The notes: generated from the letters alone by a model not told the origin. 64,000 nt of DNA from Flavobacteriales bacterium (GCA_016704485.1 JADJAA010000001.1:2199501-2263500), one strand, 5' to 3'; positions 53,852 through 63,394 are shown, counted from the first letter of the stretch. Numbers and translations are program-made.

Positions 53852-55207
53852 CTACTTCAACTTCCCAATAATATCCTGCTTCGTAATGATACCGTACCCA
53901 TCTTTCAGTTTCACCAGGACCGCTGGATTCCCGTTGCCCAATTTGCCGGTGACTTCTTCCAACGTGGCTTCCACCCCAACAATAGGTAATGGAGCGCCCA
54001 TTACCACACTAACTTTTTGGTGACGTACTTCAGCATCTTCCAAAATGGCATCGAACAACCGCGCATCGGTTATGGTTCCTACTGGTTTGCCATTTTCGAA
54101 TACGGGGATCTGGTCGATGTTGTGGCTTCTCATCTTGTCGATCGCGTTCAGCACGGGTTCATCTGCTTCCACACTTAACAATGCAACTTCCTTGCCTTTG
54201 ATCAGATCACCGGCTTTGGGTTTTTCCTCGACAAGGAATCCACGTTCCCGCATCCAATCATCATTGAACATCTTGCCTAGATAGCGCGTGCCATGGTCAT
54301 GGAAAATGACAACGACAACATCATCCTTTTTGAACCGGGCATTCATTTGGAGCAAGCCTGCAATAGCCGCGCCAGCACTGTTGCCAACGAAAATGCCTTC
54401 GTCCTTTACGATCTTGCGGGTGTAGATGGCAGCATCGCGATCCGTAACCTTTTCGAAGTGGTCTATCATTTCCATCTTCACGTTCTCCGGCACAAAATCC
54501 TCGCCTATGCCTTCCGTGATGTAAGGGTAGATCTCATTCTTATCGAATTCGCCCGTCTCCTTCAACTTAGTGAATACGGATCCGTAGGTGTCAATTCCAA
54601 GCAACTGGATGTTCGGGTTCTTCTCCTTCAGGTAACGGCCAGTTCCGCAGATCGTACCACCGGTGCCTACGCCAACCACCAAATGCGTGATCTTGCCATC
54701 GGTCTGGTCCCAGATCTCTGGGCCGGTGCTTTCGTAATGTGCATCGCTGTTGCTGAGGTTATCGTATTGGTTGGCCTTCCAGCTGTTGGGCGTTTCATTC
54801 ACCAACCGTGAACTAACACTGTAATACGACCGCGGATCTTCGGGGTCAACGTTCGTAGGGCATACGATCACTTCCGCACCGAAGGCACGCAATGCATCCA
54901 CTTTTTCTTTGCTCTGCTTATCAGTGGTGGTAAAGATGCACTTGTAGCCTTTAATGATCGCGGCTATCGCTAAGCCCATACCAGTGTTACCACTGGTGCC
55001 TTCGATGATAGTTCCACCAGGTTTCAATGCGCCGGACTTCTCGGCATCCTCGATCATCTTCAACGCCATACGATCCTTTATGCTGTTACCCGGATTGAAG
55101 GTTTCCACTTTGGCCAATACCGTACAGGGTAGGTCCTTGGTGATCTTGTTCAGCTTTACCATTGGGGTATTGCCGATGGTGGTGAGGATATTCTCGTGGA
55201 TCTTCAT
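53852..55207 (-). CDS. Cystathionine beta-synthase / cysteine synthase with CBS pair
   Basis: 451 aa from ATG 55207 (MKIHENILTTIGNTPMVKL); an upstream TTG is less likely. The fold II PLP domain has the lysine in NPGNSIKDRMALKMIE (about 44), the substrate loop EGTSGNTGMGLAIA (about 70) and the phosphate-binding GVGTGGTICGTGRYLKE (about 181). The C-terminus holds two CBS domains (about 335-451), with DEPVLNAIDKMRSHNIDQIP and GTITDARLFDAI. It condenses serine and homocysteine to cystathionine or makes cysteine from O-acetylserine; these cannot be told apart here. CBS domains commonly bind adenosyl ligands. Confidence 0.92.
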   Translation of the reverse strand: MKIHENILTTIGNTPMVKLNKITKDLPCTVLAKVETFNPGNSIKDRMALKMIEDAEKSGALKPGGTIIEGTSGNTGMGLAIAAIIKGYKCIFTTTDKQSKEKVDALRAFGAEVIVCPTNVDPEDPRSYYSVSSRLVNETPNSWKANQYDNLSNSDAHYESTGPEIWDQTDGKITHLVVGVGTGGTICGTGRYLKEKNPNIQLLGIDTYGSVFTKLKETGEFDKNEIYPYITEGIGEDFVPENVKMEMIDHFEKVTDRDAAIYTRKIVKDEGIFVGNSAGAAIAGLLQMNARFKKDDVVVVIFHDHGTRYLGKMFNDDWMRERGFLVEEKPKAGDLIKGKEVALLSVEADEPVLNAIDKMRSHNIDQIPVFENGKPVGTITDARLFDAILEDAEVRHQKVSVVMGAPLPIVGVEATLEEVTGKLGNGNPAVLVKLKDGYGIITKQDIIGKLK

Positions 55208-55300
55208 TGGATCGATGTTCGTGTGATGCTCTTTCTGCAAGGGTCGCGAAGGTAAAAGGTAATACTCGGTACGCTATACCATGTACCATTTACCAACAAG

Positions 55301-56830
55301 TCAATCAAACCGAATGGCTTTCGCGGGCGCAATGCGGCTTACCAACATGCTGGGTAGGATCAAGGCCAGAACACAAACAGCAAGCGTACCAAAATTCAGT
55401 AGGACGATCGGCCAAAAGTGCAGCGTTACTGGAACCGCATCCACGTAGTAACTTTCAACGGGTAATGTGATCACCCCGAATTTCTGTTGGATCAGGCACG
55501 CAGTGATCCCTAGAATATCCCCTAGAATAATGCCGATGCCAAGTATGTAGGCCGCGTCGATCAAAAAGATACTACGGATAGTGTCATTGCTGCTACCTAG
55601 GGCCTTCAATACACCGATCATAGTGGTCCGCTCCAAGATAATGATCAACAAAGAACTGGTCATGTTGATGATTGCTACGATGATCATGAGCACGATTACC
55701 ACGAGCACATTGGTATCCAATAATTCCAGCCAGGCGAAGATCTCCGGGAAACGGTCACGAACACTCAAGGATCGTAAGCCAAGTTCCAAGTGGTCGCGGT
55801 AAATTTTCGCGTCCATTTCCTCCAGATCACTGAATTCTTCCAGCTCTATTTCAAAGCCTCCCGCGTATTTATTGTTGCTACCACCACTTCCGCCACGTTC
55901 CGTAACAAGGGCTTTCGTAGGTGTATCAATTGATCGTAGTATGCGCACCCAAGCCGTATCAGGTATAGTGCCGTCGGCGTCGCGAACTACAAGGGTAAGT
56001 GTTGTGTCTCCGGCAAGAGGGATCTCCACCCAATGCGGGCCCCTTCCTCTCAGTGTTGTTCCAAGCCAGTCGTAGGTGTAGTTCCGGTCACCACCAAAAG
56101 CCAGCCCCTCAACGGATATGCCGTGCTCGGTCAGTTCATCATCAACGCGGATCTCGGCTTGTAGACCCCATTGTGAAAAGCGTTGCAGATGATCAATGTC
56201 CACATATACTAACTGATGGTCCAATTGTTCAAGTCCTGTTTCGTATAGGCCACTTACCCGGAATTTCCGCGGTCGTATATCATCTATTGCTTTTACCAGA
56301 TAGACCGTTATCGTATCATTCGTCCCGATCTGCAGGCGATTGCTGAGGTAGCGGGATAGCAGGAGGTCAATGGGGCGCGAAGTATCGCCTATAGTAGGTA
56401 GCTGACCGTCCACTAAGTGTTTGCCTAGAAAAGTCCAGTCGTGGTCTGCCCCAACGCCTTTAACTACCACGCCTTGTATGTCCTGCTCTGTTTCAATGAT
56501 CCCCGGTTTAGTGGCATAGATCTGGATGTGCTTCACCCCAGGAAGCGTATCCAGACTGGGATAGAAATTTTGAGCGATCGCTATGCGCGGGGTTTCCTTG
56601 GGGTCATTCTGGCGGATGGCATTGATCTGCAAATGACTTCCAGCACCGGTTACCTTCGCACGCACTTCACGTTGAAACCCCGTGGTAACACCCACTGTAA
56701 TGATCATGACCGCCATACCCAACACGATACCGACCATTGCAATGGCAACGATAGGACGCGATAATCGAGCGGTGCGAGCCGTGTCGTCCGATCGTAGAAT
56801 GCGGCTTGCGATGAAATGCGGAAAACTCAC
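55301..56830 (-). CDS. LolE/LolC-type ABC transporter permease (FtsX-like)
   Basis: 509 aa with GTG 56830 (giving MSFPHFIASRIL, as in the family), or TTG 56839. One N-terminal transmembrane helix (about 28-52, PIVAIAMVGIVLGMAVMIITVG) is followed by a large periplasmic domain and three C-terminal helices (about 375-400, 425-450 and 470-495) with the FtsX-type motif RTTMIGVLKALGSSNDTIRSIFL. Proteins of this family release lipoproteins from the inner membrane for transfer to the outer membrane. No LolD ATPase gene is adjacent. The 5' end overlaps the start of the divergent namZ-like gene. Confidence 0.9.
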   Translation of the reverse strand: MSFPHFIASRILRSDDTARTARLSRPIVAIAMVGIVLGMAVMIITVGVTTGFQREVRAKVTGAGSHLQINAIRQNDPKETPRIAIAQNFYPSLDTLPGVKHIQIYATKPGIIETEQDIQGVVVKGVGADHDWTFLGKHLVDGQLPTIGDTSRPIDLLLSRYLSNRLQIGTNDTITVYLVKAIDDIRPRKFRVSGLYETGLEQLDHQLVYVDIDHLQRFSQWGLQAEIRVDDELTEHGISVEGLAFGGDRNYTYDWLGTTLRGRGPHWVEIPLAGDTTLTLVVRDADGTIPDTAWVRILRSIDTPTKALVTERGGSGGSNNKYAGGFEIELEEFSDLEEMDAKIYRDHLELGLRSLSVRDRFPEIFAWLELLDTNVLVVIVLMIIVAIINMTSSLLIIILERTTMIGVLKALGSSNDTIRSIFLIDAAYILGIGIILGDILGITACLIQQKFGVITLPVESYYVDAVPVTLHFWPIVLLNFGTLAVCVLALILPSMLVSRIAPAKAIRFD

Positions 56831-58055
56831 GTTGGGCAATGCTGCTAGGCAGTTCGCGAAGATAGCTTGCGTACTCTTGTTCGTTGCACCTTCATGTGGA
56901 CAGGTCGTTCAGGATAATGCCATATTGCTGCCACAGAAAGCAAAAAGCGTACGAGTTGGCGCAGAACGCACCGGTGAATATCTAACTCAACTGACCGGAA
57001 AACGTGTGGCCGTAGTAACCAACCAGACCGGGTTGATCGGTAAGACCCACTTGGTCGATTCCTTGCTTGCGTTGAAGGTGAACGTGGTGAAAGTATTTGC
57101 TCCTGAACACGGTTTCCGAGGTGAGGCGGATGCTGGCGAACATGTCAAGGATCAAAAGGATGAGCGTACTGGTCTGCCCTTGGTCAGCCTTTACGGAAAC
57201 AACAAAAAGCCAAGTGCCGAACAACTTGCCGATGTGGATCTGATCGTATTCGATATCCAGGATGTGGGAGTGCGTTTCTACACCTATCTCAGCACCTTGC
57301 ATTATGTCATGGAGGCTGCAGCAGAGCAAAAGAAGAAGCTGATCATTCTCGATCGCCCTGACCCCAATGGCTTTTATGTGGATGGCCCGCTGCTGGAAAT
57401 GCAGAACAAGAGCTTCGTCGGTATGCACCCGGTGCCCATTGTACACGGAATGACAGTGGGGGAGTACGCCCAGATGATCAACGGAGAAGGTTGGTTGAAG
57501 AATGCTGTGAAATGTGACCTGGTCGTGATCCCTTGCGAGGGGTATGATCACAACACGATCTACGACCTACCTGTACGTCCATCTCCGAATTTGCCGAATA
57601 TGGCGGCTGTGTACCTATATCCATCGTTAGGTCTTTTTGAAGGGACCATAGTGAGTGTTGGACGCGGTACCGAAAGACCATTCCAGTGCATTGGTTTTCC
57701 TGGTTGTAAGATGGGTTCATATCAATTTACACCTGTTTCCATGCCAGGGGCCAAGGAGCCACCACATATGGGCAAAGTGTGTACAGGTCTCGATCTGGAA
57801 GAGTATGGAAGCTTCCAAAGCCGCATGGATCGTAAGCTTCGGCTGAATTGGTTGATCGGCATGTATGAAGCATCCCCATATGGAGAAGGATTGTTCACAC
57901 CGTTCTTCGATAAGCTCGTTGGCACCGCCAAAGTGCGCGAAGCGATCGTTGCCGGTAAGAGTGAAGAAGAGATCCGGGCAACGTGGAAGGATGGGTTGGA
58001 TGGATTCATGAAGATCAGAGGGAAATACCTTCTTTATACTGATTTTGATAACTAG
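56811..58055 (+). CDS. DUF1343 protein, NamZ-like exo-beta-N-acetylmuramidase
   Basis: 414 aa from ATG 56811. The N-terminus (AKIACVLLFVAPSCGQV) reads as a lipoprotein signal with Cys near residue 33. Start codons at TTG further downstream are possible. Family motifs: VAVVTNQTGLIG (about 66), VFAPEHGFRG (about 94), GLPLVSLYGNNKKPSAEQL (about 117), DIQDVGVRFYTYLSTLHYVMEA (about 145-166), ILDRPDPNGFYVDGP (about 175) and YDLPVRPSPNLPNMAAVYLYPS (about 246). NamZ removes terminal N-acetylmuramic acid from peptidoglycan fragments, so the protein is probably an envelope peptidoglycan-recycling enzyme. It is divergent from the LolE-like gene, and their 5' ends overlap by about 20 bp. Confidence 0.9.
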   Translation: MKCGKLTLGNAARQFAKIACVLLFVAPSCGQVVQDNAILLPQKAKSVRVGAERTGEYLTQLTGKRVAVVTNQTGLIGKTHLVDSLLALKVNVVKVFAPEHGFRGEADAGEHVKDQKDERTGLPLVSLYGNNKKPSAEQLADVDLIVFDIQDVGVRFYTYLSTLHYVMEAAAEQKKKLIILDRPDPNGFYVDGPLLEMQNKSFVGMHPVPIVHGMTVGEYAQMINGEGWLKNAVKCDLVVIPCEGYDHNTIYDLPVRPSPNLPNMAAVYLYPSLGLFEGTIVSVGRGTERPFQCIGFPGCKMGSYQFTPVSMPGAKEPPHMGKVCTGLDLEEYGSFQSRMDRKLRLNWLIGMYEASPYGEGLFTPFFDKLVGTAKVREAIVAGKSEEEIRATWKDGLDGFMKIRGKYLLYTDFDN

Positions 58056-58536
58056 AGCCTTGGTAGGTATGGCGTGTCCGGCGCGCTTATGTCTGGATCG
58101 GCCTTAGGTTCCCTTCCTGGATCATTACTTTCAGTCGCAGCGGGCCTGGTATAATGTCCGGTGGATCCTTTGTTTTATTCATCTGCTGAATTTTCCGTTC
58201 CGTCGGATCGCTGTTGGAGAACCCAAACCATTCTGGTCCATCCGCGTAACACGGAGCATGAAGTATGCTGCTCTTTTCCTTTTCATCACCTGTGGTTTGA
58301 TCTCTTCCGCTCAATATTATGATGCTCCGACTTCGGTTGATGAGCACTATGTGATCGGCGATGGCGGTGCAGAACCTCTAGCTGATCTTGAACGCTACGA
58401 ACGTCTCAATAAAAGCTTGGGCGGTGATTCCATCCGCCTTTGCGATGGCCAACCTTGCATTGGTTGGGTTGAAGATGCCTATGCAGATGGCACGCTTAAG
58501 CACAAAGGGTATTACGATGGCGGTGAACTGGTGTTG

Positions 58537-58544
58537 TATAAGAA
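58537..58544. repeat. Left 8-bp target duplication of the IS256-like element
   Basis: TATAAGAA, identical to 59770-59777. Confidence 0.9.
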
Positions 58545-59769
58545 GGGTTAATGGACAAAACGAATGGTAAAACCTTCTGAAAGTCCTGCCTGGCTTAGGT
58601 TAGAGGCCTTTCAAAGGTCATGAACCAAAAAAGTGCTCTTTGTGTGGTGGTCCAGTTATTAACAAATACGGCCAGGTTCGGGGTAAGCAACGGTACCGTT
58701 GCCGCACTTGTGGTAAGCAATTTTTAGGCGGCCAAACAAAGCAGCCCGAAGAACTATGGTTTGAGTATCAAGCTGGCAAACAGACTTACAGGCAGTTGGC
58801 TCTCAAGTATGGTTGTTCTATTCGGACCATACAGCGGACGTTGGACAAATACACAGGCACTGAAGCCAAGGCTGTTCTGCCATCTTCAGCCGTGGTTTTA
58901 ATGGATACGACCTACTTCGGGAGAACCTTCGGTGTAATGGTGTTCAGGGATGCAACTACAGGCACAGTCCTGTATAGGAAATACGTAAAACATGAGACCA
59001 ACCAGCTTTATGCGGATGGTCTGAAATTCCTTCGTGGACAAGGCGTGGAGATAAGCGCCGTTGTTTGTGATGGCCGACGAGGCCTGTTGCAACTCTGCAG
59101 AGGAATCCCGGTGCAAATGTGCCAATTTCATCAAGTAGCGATCATTACCCGCTATCTCACTAGAAAGCCCAAGTTGCCAGCAGCCATTGAGCTGCGCCAA
59201 TTGACACAGATGCTGAAGAAGACCGATAAGGAAAGCTTCACTGGGGGTCTACAACTATGGCATACCAAATGGAAGGCCTTCCTCGCTGAACGAACTGTGG
59301 AATCAACCACCGGCAAGTCACGTTATACGCACGGTCGCCTGCGGAGCGCACACCGGAGCCTATCGTGCAATCTGCCTTGGTTGTTCACTTGGTACGACTA
59401 TCCTGAACTGGATATTCCCAACACCACCAATGCAATAGATGGCTACTTCGCAGACCTGAAGAACAAGCTTCGCAATCCTAATGGCCTCTCCTTGACTCCG
59501 GAAACAAAAATTTATCGATGAGTTTTTGAAGGCATGCGGACCTCGCGATGGGAACGGTTGATCCGAAGGTTCCGTTCCCATCCGATCATCGCTCAGTCAT
59601 CAGGTTTATCTCTGGCAGGTTGCTCTCAGCAGAGCCTACTTCCGTTTCGCCAGACACCCAAAGATCAGAATCGCAATTAGGTTCTCCAACAACGGTTGAT
59701 AACTCGCCATTCGTTTTGTCCATTAGAGACAAACGTCTCCCAAAAGCCATTCGTTTTGTCTATTACACC
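58545..59769. mobile_element. IS256-like insertion sequence, 1225 bp, probably inactive
   Basis: Starts GGGTTAATGGACAAAACG and ends with the matching inverted end at 59747-59769 (20 of 23 bases match). It is flanked by perfect 8-bp direct repeats TATAAGAA, as expected for IS256-type elements. It contains one plus-strand transposase that is frameshifted near both ends. The right end carries a second copy of the inverted repeat at 59707-59724, 45 bp inside the outer one. Confidence 0.9.
58620..59561 (+). pseudogene. IS256-like transposase with N-terminal zinc ribbon, frameshifted twice
   Basis: The main open frame reads ...PKKCSLCGGPVINKYGQVRG, then YRCRTCGKQF, a zinc ribbon with two C-x2-C pairs. 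A helix-turn-helix follows (YRQLALKYGCSIRTIQRTL), then a MULE-type catalytic core: Asp in VVLMDTTYFGRTF, Asp in AVVCDGRRGLLQL with C-QFHQV, and NTTNAIDGYFADLKNKLRN. This frame has no start codon before 58640 (TTG, which would cut the first C-x2-C). The natural ATG at 58620 is one base out of frame, as if one A were lost. Near 59500 one extra C shifts the frame so that the usual end (RKQKFIDEFLKACGPR, to 59561) is lost. The fold fits the zinc-binding variant of IS256; family assignment is moderately sure. Confidence 0.8.
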
Positions 59770-59777
59770 TATAAGAA
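59770..59777. repeat. Right 8-bp target duplication of the IS256-like element
   Basis: TATAAGAA, identical to 58537-58544; the interrupted reading frame resumes here. Confidence 0.9.
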
Positions 59778-60413
59778 CTATTACCAGAATGGCGCTTTGG
59801 AGCGCGACTTTAAACAGTTGGATGCGTTGAAGAGTGTAATGCGCGCTTATCATGATAATGGTAATCTCCGATCCGAAGCACGCTATGCTGAGGGTGCATC
59901 CTACGAGTACACCGACTATTACGTGGATGGAAAAATGCGTTACCAGGAAGTGAAACACCGTAAGCAGCCCTATTACATTACGATGAACCTATTCGCAGGT
60001 GATGGAAACCCTATCAGTAAGTTACAGTTGGTGGATAAAAAGAAGATCGAATTCACCCAGCAGGAGTTCCATCCAGGTGGCGCATTAAAGTGTGAAGGCC
60101 GAGCCCGTTACGATCAGGCCCGCATGGATACACAGCGCATTGGCACATGGAACTATTTCGATACAGCCGGTGGAGTGGTGAAGGAAGAGGACTACGACGG
60201 TGGGAAATTGGCTACGGTCCGCTAGGATATTAAGTGCGCTTCCATCGAAAGAGGTTCATACCATTAATGGTCCGTATGTAAGCTCCAATAGGTTCTGAAT
60301 TATATTCTGACGTTCGGTTCGATCGAGGTCATTTCATTTGTGCAGGTCAAGCGCTATCCGACTACGATGATCATCGTAAATTTGGGGACACGAATATTTG
60401 GACCTAGCGTAAA

Positions 60414-62636
60414 ATGGAAGATAAAGGAAAATTAAGTGATGTGAACGGAGCAGGTAAATGTCCTTTCATGGGTGGAGCCCTTAACCAGACCGCAGGTGGA
60501 GGAGCCTCTGATCGTGATTGGTGGCCGGATCAACTAAAATTGAATATCCTCCGCCAGAATTCTACGTTGTCCGATCCTATGGATGATTCGTTCAACTATG
60601 CGAATGAATTCAAGAGCCTCGATCTAAAGGCTGTTAAGAAGGATCTCTACGCGCTTATGACCGATTCGCAACCATGGTGGCCAGCAGATTACGGTCATTA
60701 CGGGCCATTGTTCATTCGTATGGCTTGGCACAGTGCGGGTACATATCGCATTTCTGATGGTCGTGGCGGTGCAGGTTTCGGAACACAACGCTTTACGCCC
60801 CTGAACAGTTGGCCAGATAACGTGAATCTGGATAAAGCACGCTTACTGCTTTGGCCGATCAAACAGAAATATGGGAAGAAGATCTCGTGGGCTGACCTAA
60901 TGATCCTTGCCGGTAATTGCGCATTGGAATCCATGGGATTTGAGACCTTTGGATTTGCCGGTGGAAGGGCTGATGTTTGGGAGCCGAGCCAGGATATTTA
61001 TTGGGGTCCGGAGACCGAATGGCTCGGAGATAAACGTTACGCTGGTGATCGCGAACTCGAGAACCCGCTAGGTGCGGTGCAAATGGGTTTGATCTATGTG
61101 AATCCGGAAGGACCGAACGGAAATCCAGATCCTCTCGCCTCAGCGCGCGACATCAAGGAGACCTTCGGGCGTATGGCCATGAATGATGAAGAAACGGTTG
61201 CATTGATCGCCGGAGGACATACATTCGGAAAAGCACACGGAGCTGCTGACCCAGGTAAATATATAGGGCCTGAACCAGCTGGTGCAGGTATTGAAATGCA
61301 AGGTCTTGGGTGGCAGAATAGCTTTGGCAGTGGTGCTGGTATAGATACCATTTCCAGTGGTGTCGAAGGTGCTTGGACAACAGACCCGATCAAGTGGGAC
61401 AATGGCTATTTCGATGTGCTGCTAGGATACGATTGGGTCTTAACAAAGAGCCCAGCCGGTGCACATCAATGGACACCGAAGAATGCCGAAGCAAAGGGAA
61501 CTGTGCCGGATGCGCATGATCCACAATTGCGCCACGCGCCCATGATGACCACTGCGGACATGGCATTGAAATTGGATCCCGACTACGCTCCGATCTCAAA
61601 GCGGTTCCACGAGAACCCGGATCAATTCGCTGAGGCTTTTGCACAAGCATGGTATAAGTTGACGCACCGTGATATGGGACCCAAGGAACGTTACCTCGGA
61701 CCTGAAGTTCCTTCCGGTGAGTTGATCTGGCAGGATCCGATCCCTGCAGTGGAACACGCACTTATCGATGCAGCGGACGCAGCTATGCTGAAGAAGAATA
61801 TCATGGGATCTGGCTTGTCCTTATCGCAATTGGTTTCGACTGCATGGGCATCCGCATCAACTTTCCGTGGTTCGGATAAACGGGGCGGTGCAAATGGTGC
61901 ACGGATCCGTCTTGCGCCACAGAAGGATTGGAAAGTGAACGAACCAGCCCAATTGGCTGGCGTGCTAGCTAAGCTCGATGGCATTCAGAAAGAATTCAAT
62001 GGCGCAAATTCTGGTAAACAAGTGTCAATGGCGGACCTGATCGTTCTCGCTGGATGTGCCGGCGTTGAACAGGCAGCTAAAAATGCCGGTCATGCTGTTA
62101 ATGTGCCGTTCACTCCAGGTCGTGCAGATGCGACGCAAGCGCAAACAGATGTAGAGGCGTTCGCCGTTCTGGAACCGGTTGCTGATGCTTTCCGCAATTA
62201 CATCAGACCAGGTACGAGCATTCGTGCTGAAGAATTAATGGTGGATCGGGCGCAATTGCTGACGCTTACTGCACCGGAAATGACCGTTCTTCTCGGCGGC
62301 ATGCGTTCAATGAACGCCAACTTTGGGCAAGCGGAACACGGCGTATTCACTGCGCGACCTGAGTCCTTGACGAACGACTTCTTCCTTAACCTGCTCGATC
62401 TGGGTACGACCTGGAAAGCAACTACCGATGCACAGGATGTATTCGAGGGGCATGATCGCAAGACCGGAAAATTGAAATGGACCGGAACGCGTGCTGATCT
62501 CATCTTCGGTTCCAACTCCGAGTTACGCGCCCTCGCTGAAGTATATGGTTCTGCAGATGCTGAAGCCAAGTTCGTAAAAGACTTCGTTGCGGCTTGGAAT
62601 AAGGTCATGAATTTGGATCGCTTCGATCTTGTGTGA
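60414..62636 (+). CDS. katG: Catalase-peroxidase
   Basis: 740 aa, a full-length bifunctional heme enzyme that removes hydrogen peroxide. The distal site has IRMAWHSAGTYRISDGRGG (about 101-119) with Trp-His and Arg just before. The Trp-Tyr-Met crosslink residues are present: Trp in MAWHSAG, Tyr in MGLIYVNPEGPNGNPDP (about 225) and Met in FGRMAMNDEE (about 250). The proximal heme histidine is in ALIAGGHTFGKAHGA (about 269). The C-terminal duplicated, heme-less domain has LVSTAWASASTFRGSDKRGG (about 470). No signal peptide, so it is cytoplasmic. It has its own terminator; no oxyR or fur box was identified upstream. Confidence 0.98.
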   Translation: MEDKGKLSDVNGAGKCPFMGGALNQTAGGGASDRDWWPDQLKLNILRQNSTLSDPMDDSFNYANEFKSLDLKAVKKDLYALMTDSQPWWPADYGHYGPLFIRMAWHSAGTYRISDGRGGAGFGTQRFTPLNSWPDNVNLDKARLLLWPIKQKYGKKISWADLMILAGNCALESMGFETFGFAGGRADVWEPSQDIYWGPETEWLGDKRYAGDRELENPLGAVQMGLIYVNPEGPNGNPDPLASARDIKETFGRMAMNDEETVALIAGGHTFGKAHGAADPGKYIGPEPAGAGIEMQGLGWQNSFGSGAGIDTISSGVEGAWTTDPIKWDNGYFDVLLGYDWVLTKSPAGAHQWTPKNAEAKGTVPDAHDPQLRHAPMMTTADMALKLDPDYAPISKRFHENPDQFAEAFAQAWYKLTHRDMGPKERYLGPEVPSGELIWQDPIPAVEHALIDAADAAMLKKNIMGSGLSLSQLVSTAWASASTFRGSDKRGGANGARIRLAPQKDWKVNEPAQLAGVLAKLDGIQKEFNGANSGKQVSMADLIVLAGCAGVEQAAKNAGHAVNVPFTPGRADATQAQTDVEAFAVLEPVADAFRNYIRPGTSIRAEELMVDRAQLLTLTAPEMTVLLGGMRSMNANFGQAEHGVFTARPESLTNDFFLNLLDLGTTWKATTDAQDVFEGHDRKTGKLKWTGTRADLIFGSNSELRALAEVYGSADAEAKFVKDFVAAWNKVMNLDRFDLV

Positions 62637-62660
62637 CCTATTGCGAATGTTGAAACTTGA

Positions 62661-62692
62661 AGAGGTGGCTCGTGTTGAGCCACCTCTTTTGT
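62661..62692 (+). terminator. Terminator of katG
   Basis: 11-bp perfect stem AGAGGTGGCTC / GAGCCACCTCT, loop GTGTT, followed by TTTGTCTTT. Confidence 0.88.
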
Positions 62693-62777
62693 CTTTCACC
62701 ACTTGCCAACGACCAGTACAACTAGTAACCAAGGTTCTTTGTTCCTACTTCCAACCTCGCGGATAGTTAACGAATGA

Positions 62778-63209
62778 TCAGCTATGCTTCTGCCAATACC
62801 GTTTGCCATAGCCGCAGAACACTTCTTCCCCAGCTTTGATCTTCCGCGTTGCAACTATGCACACATCATTGTTGTCATCTAATCCGATCCGTGCGTTGTT
62901 CTTTAAGTGTGTGACGCTTGGTCCTTGAGCATCGTTGGCGAATTTCGCAAAACAAGGAGTGTGCATCGAGTCGAATATGCGGCCGTTCTCTAAGCTGATG
63001 AAGTAGCGGTCATTTCCTTCATCAGCACGTTTTTTTGCTTCAACAACGGATAGAAGCTCACCAACAAAAACCGCGATCGTTTCATCTTTGAAAATGTCGA
63101 TAGCAGTAAATAGTCCGTTGCCGGATCCTGCAATTTGAGAAAGGTCCGTGTACAGATACTCTGACTCAAGTGCTTCGATGGAATTGCTTGTATGTGCTGA
63201 GGTTTTCAT
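62778..63209 (-). CDS. Small SET-domain protein, probable lysine methyltransferase
   Basis: 143 aa. SET motifs are visible: GSGNGLFTAIDIFKDETIAVF (about 27-47, SAM-binding entry), RYFISLENGRIFDSMHT (about 68) and HLKNNARIGLDDNNDVCIVATRKIKAGEEVFCGYGKRYW (about 100-138), which holds the N-A-R pseudo-knot sequence and the catalytic-type GEE-x-x-x-x-YG. The length is that of a minimal SET domain without flanking regions. SET proteins methylate lysine on proteins; targets in Bacteroidota are unknown. It stands alone between katG and dnaK. It might have been acquired by transfer, but base composition does not stand out. Confidence 0.85.
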   Translation of the reverse strand: MKTSAHTSNSIEALESEYLYTDLSQIAGSGNGLFTAIDIFKDETIAVFVGELLSVVEAKKRADEGNDRYFISLENGRIFDSMHTPCFAKFANDAQGPSVTHLKNNARIGLDDNNDVCIVATRKIKAGEEVFCGYGKRYWQKHS

Positions 63210-63394
63210 TGGGATTCCGGCTCAAGAGGCGCAAAGTAGGGCATCAACTCAAACCCGAAAGAGCAAAGAAAACAGCCATCACAAAATGGACTGTTCGCTC
63301 GATGGATCTCTTAGTCCATAGAATTAGGGTAGATCGAAGCTGATCTTGCCTTGTTGTATGAATTGAGGCCTAGGCGGATCCTCCTAAAATGGAA

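Larger units (their letters stand above)
58258..60225 (+). pseudogene. YwqK/MORN-like secreted protein gene interrupted by an IS
   Basis: The 5' part (58258-58544) encodes a signal peptide (MKYAALFLFITCGLISSAQ) and the start of a repeat protein ending ...DGGELVLYK. The 3' part (59778-60225) continues NYYQNGALERDFKQLDALK and MORN-like repeats (AYHDNGNLRSEARYAEG, YYVDGKMRYQEV), as in YwqK antitoxin-family proteins. Removing the IS and one copy of TATAAGAA joins the halves in frame: 735 bp, 244 aa. As it stands, the first half is followed by a stop within the IS end and the second half has only artificial starts. Function of the original protein: unknown; many Bacteroidota have secreted proteins of this type. 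Confidence 0.9.
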
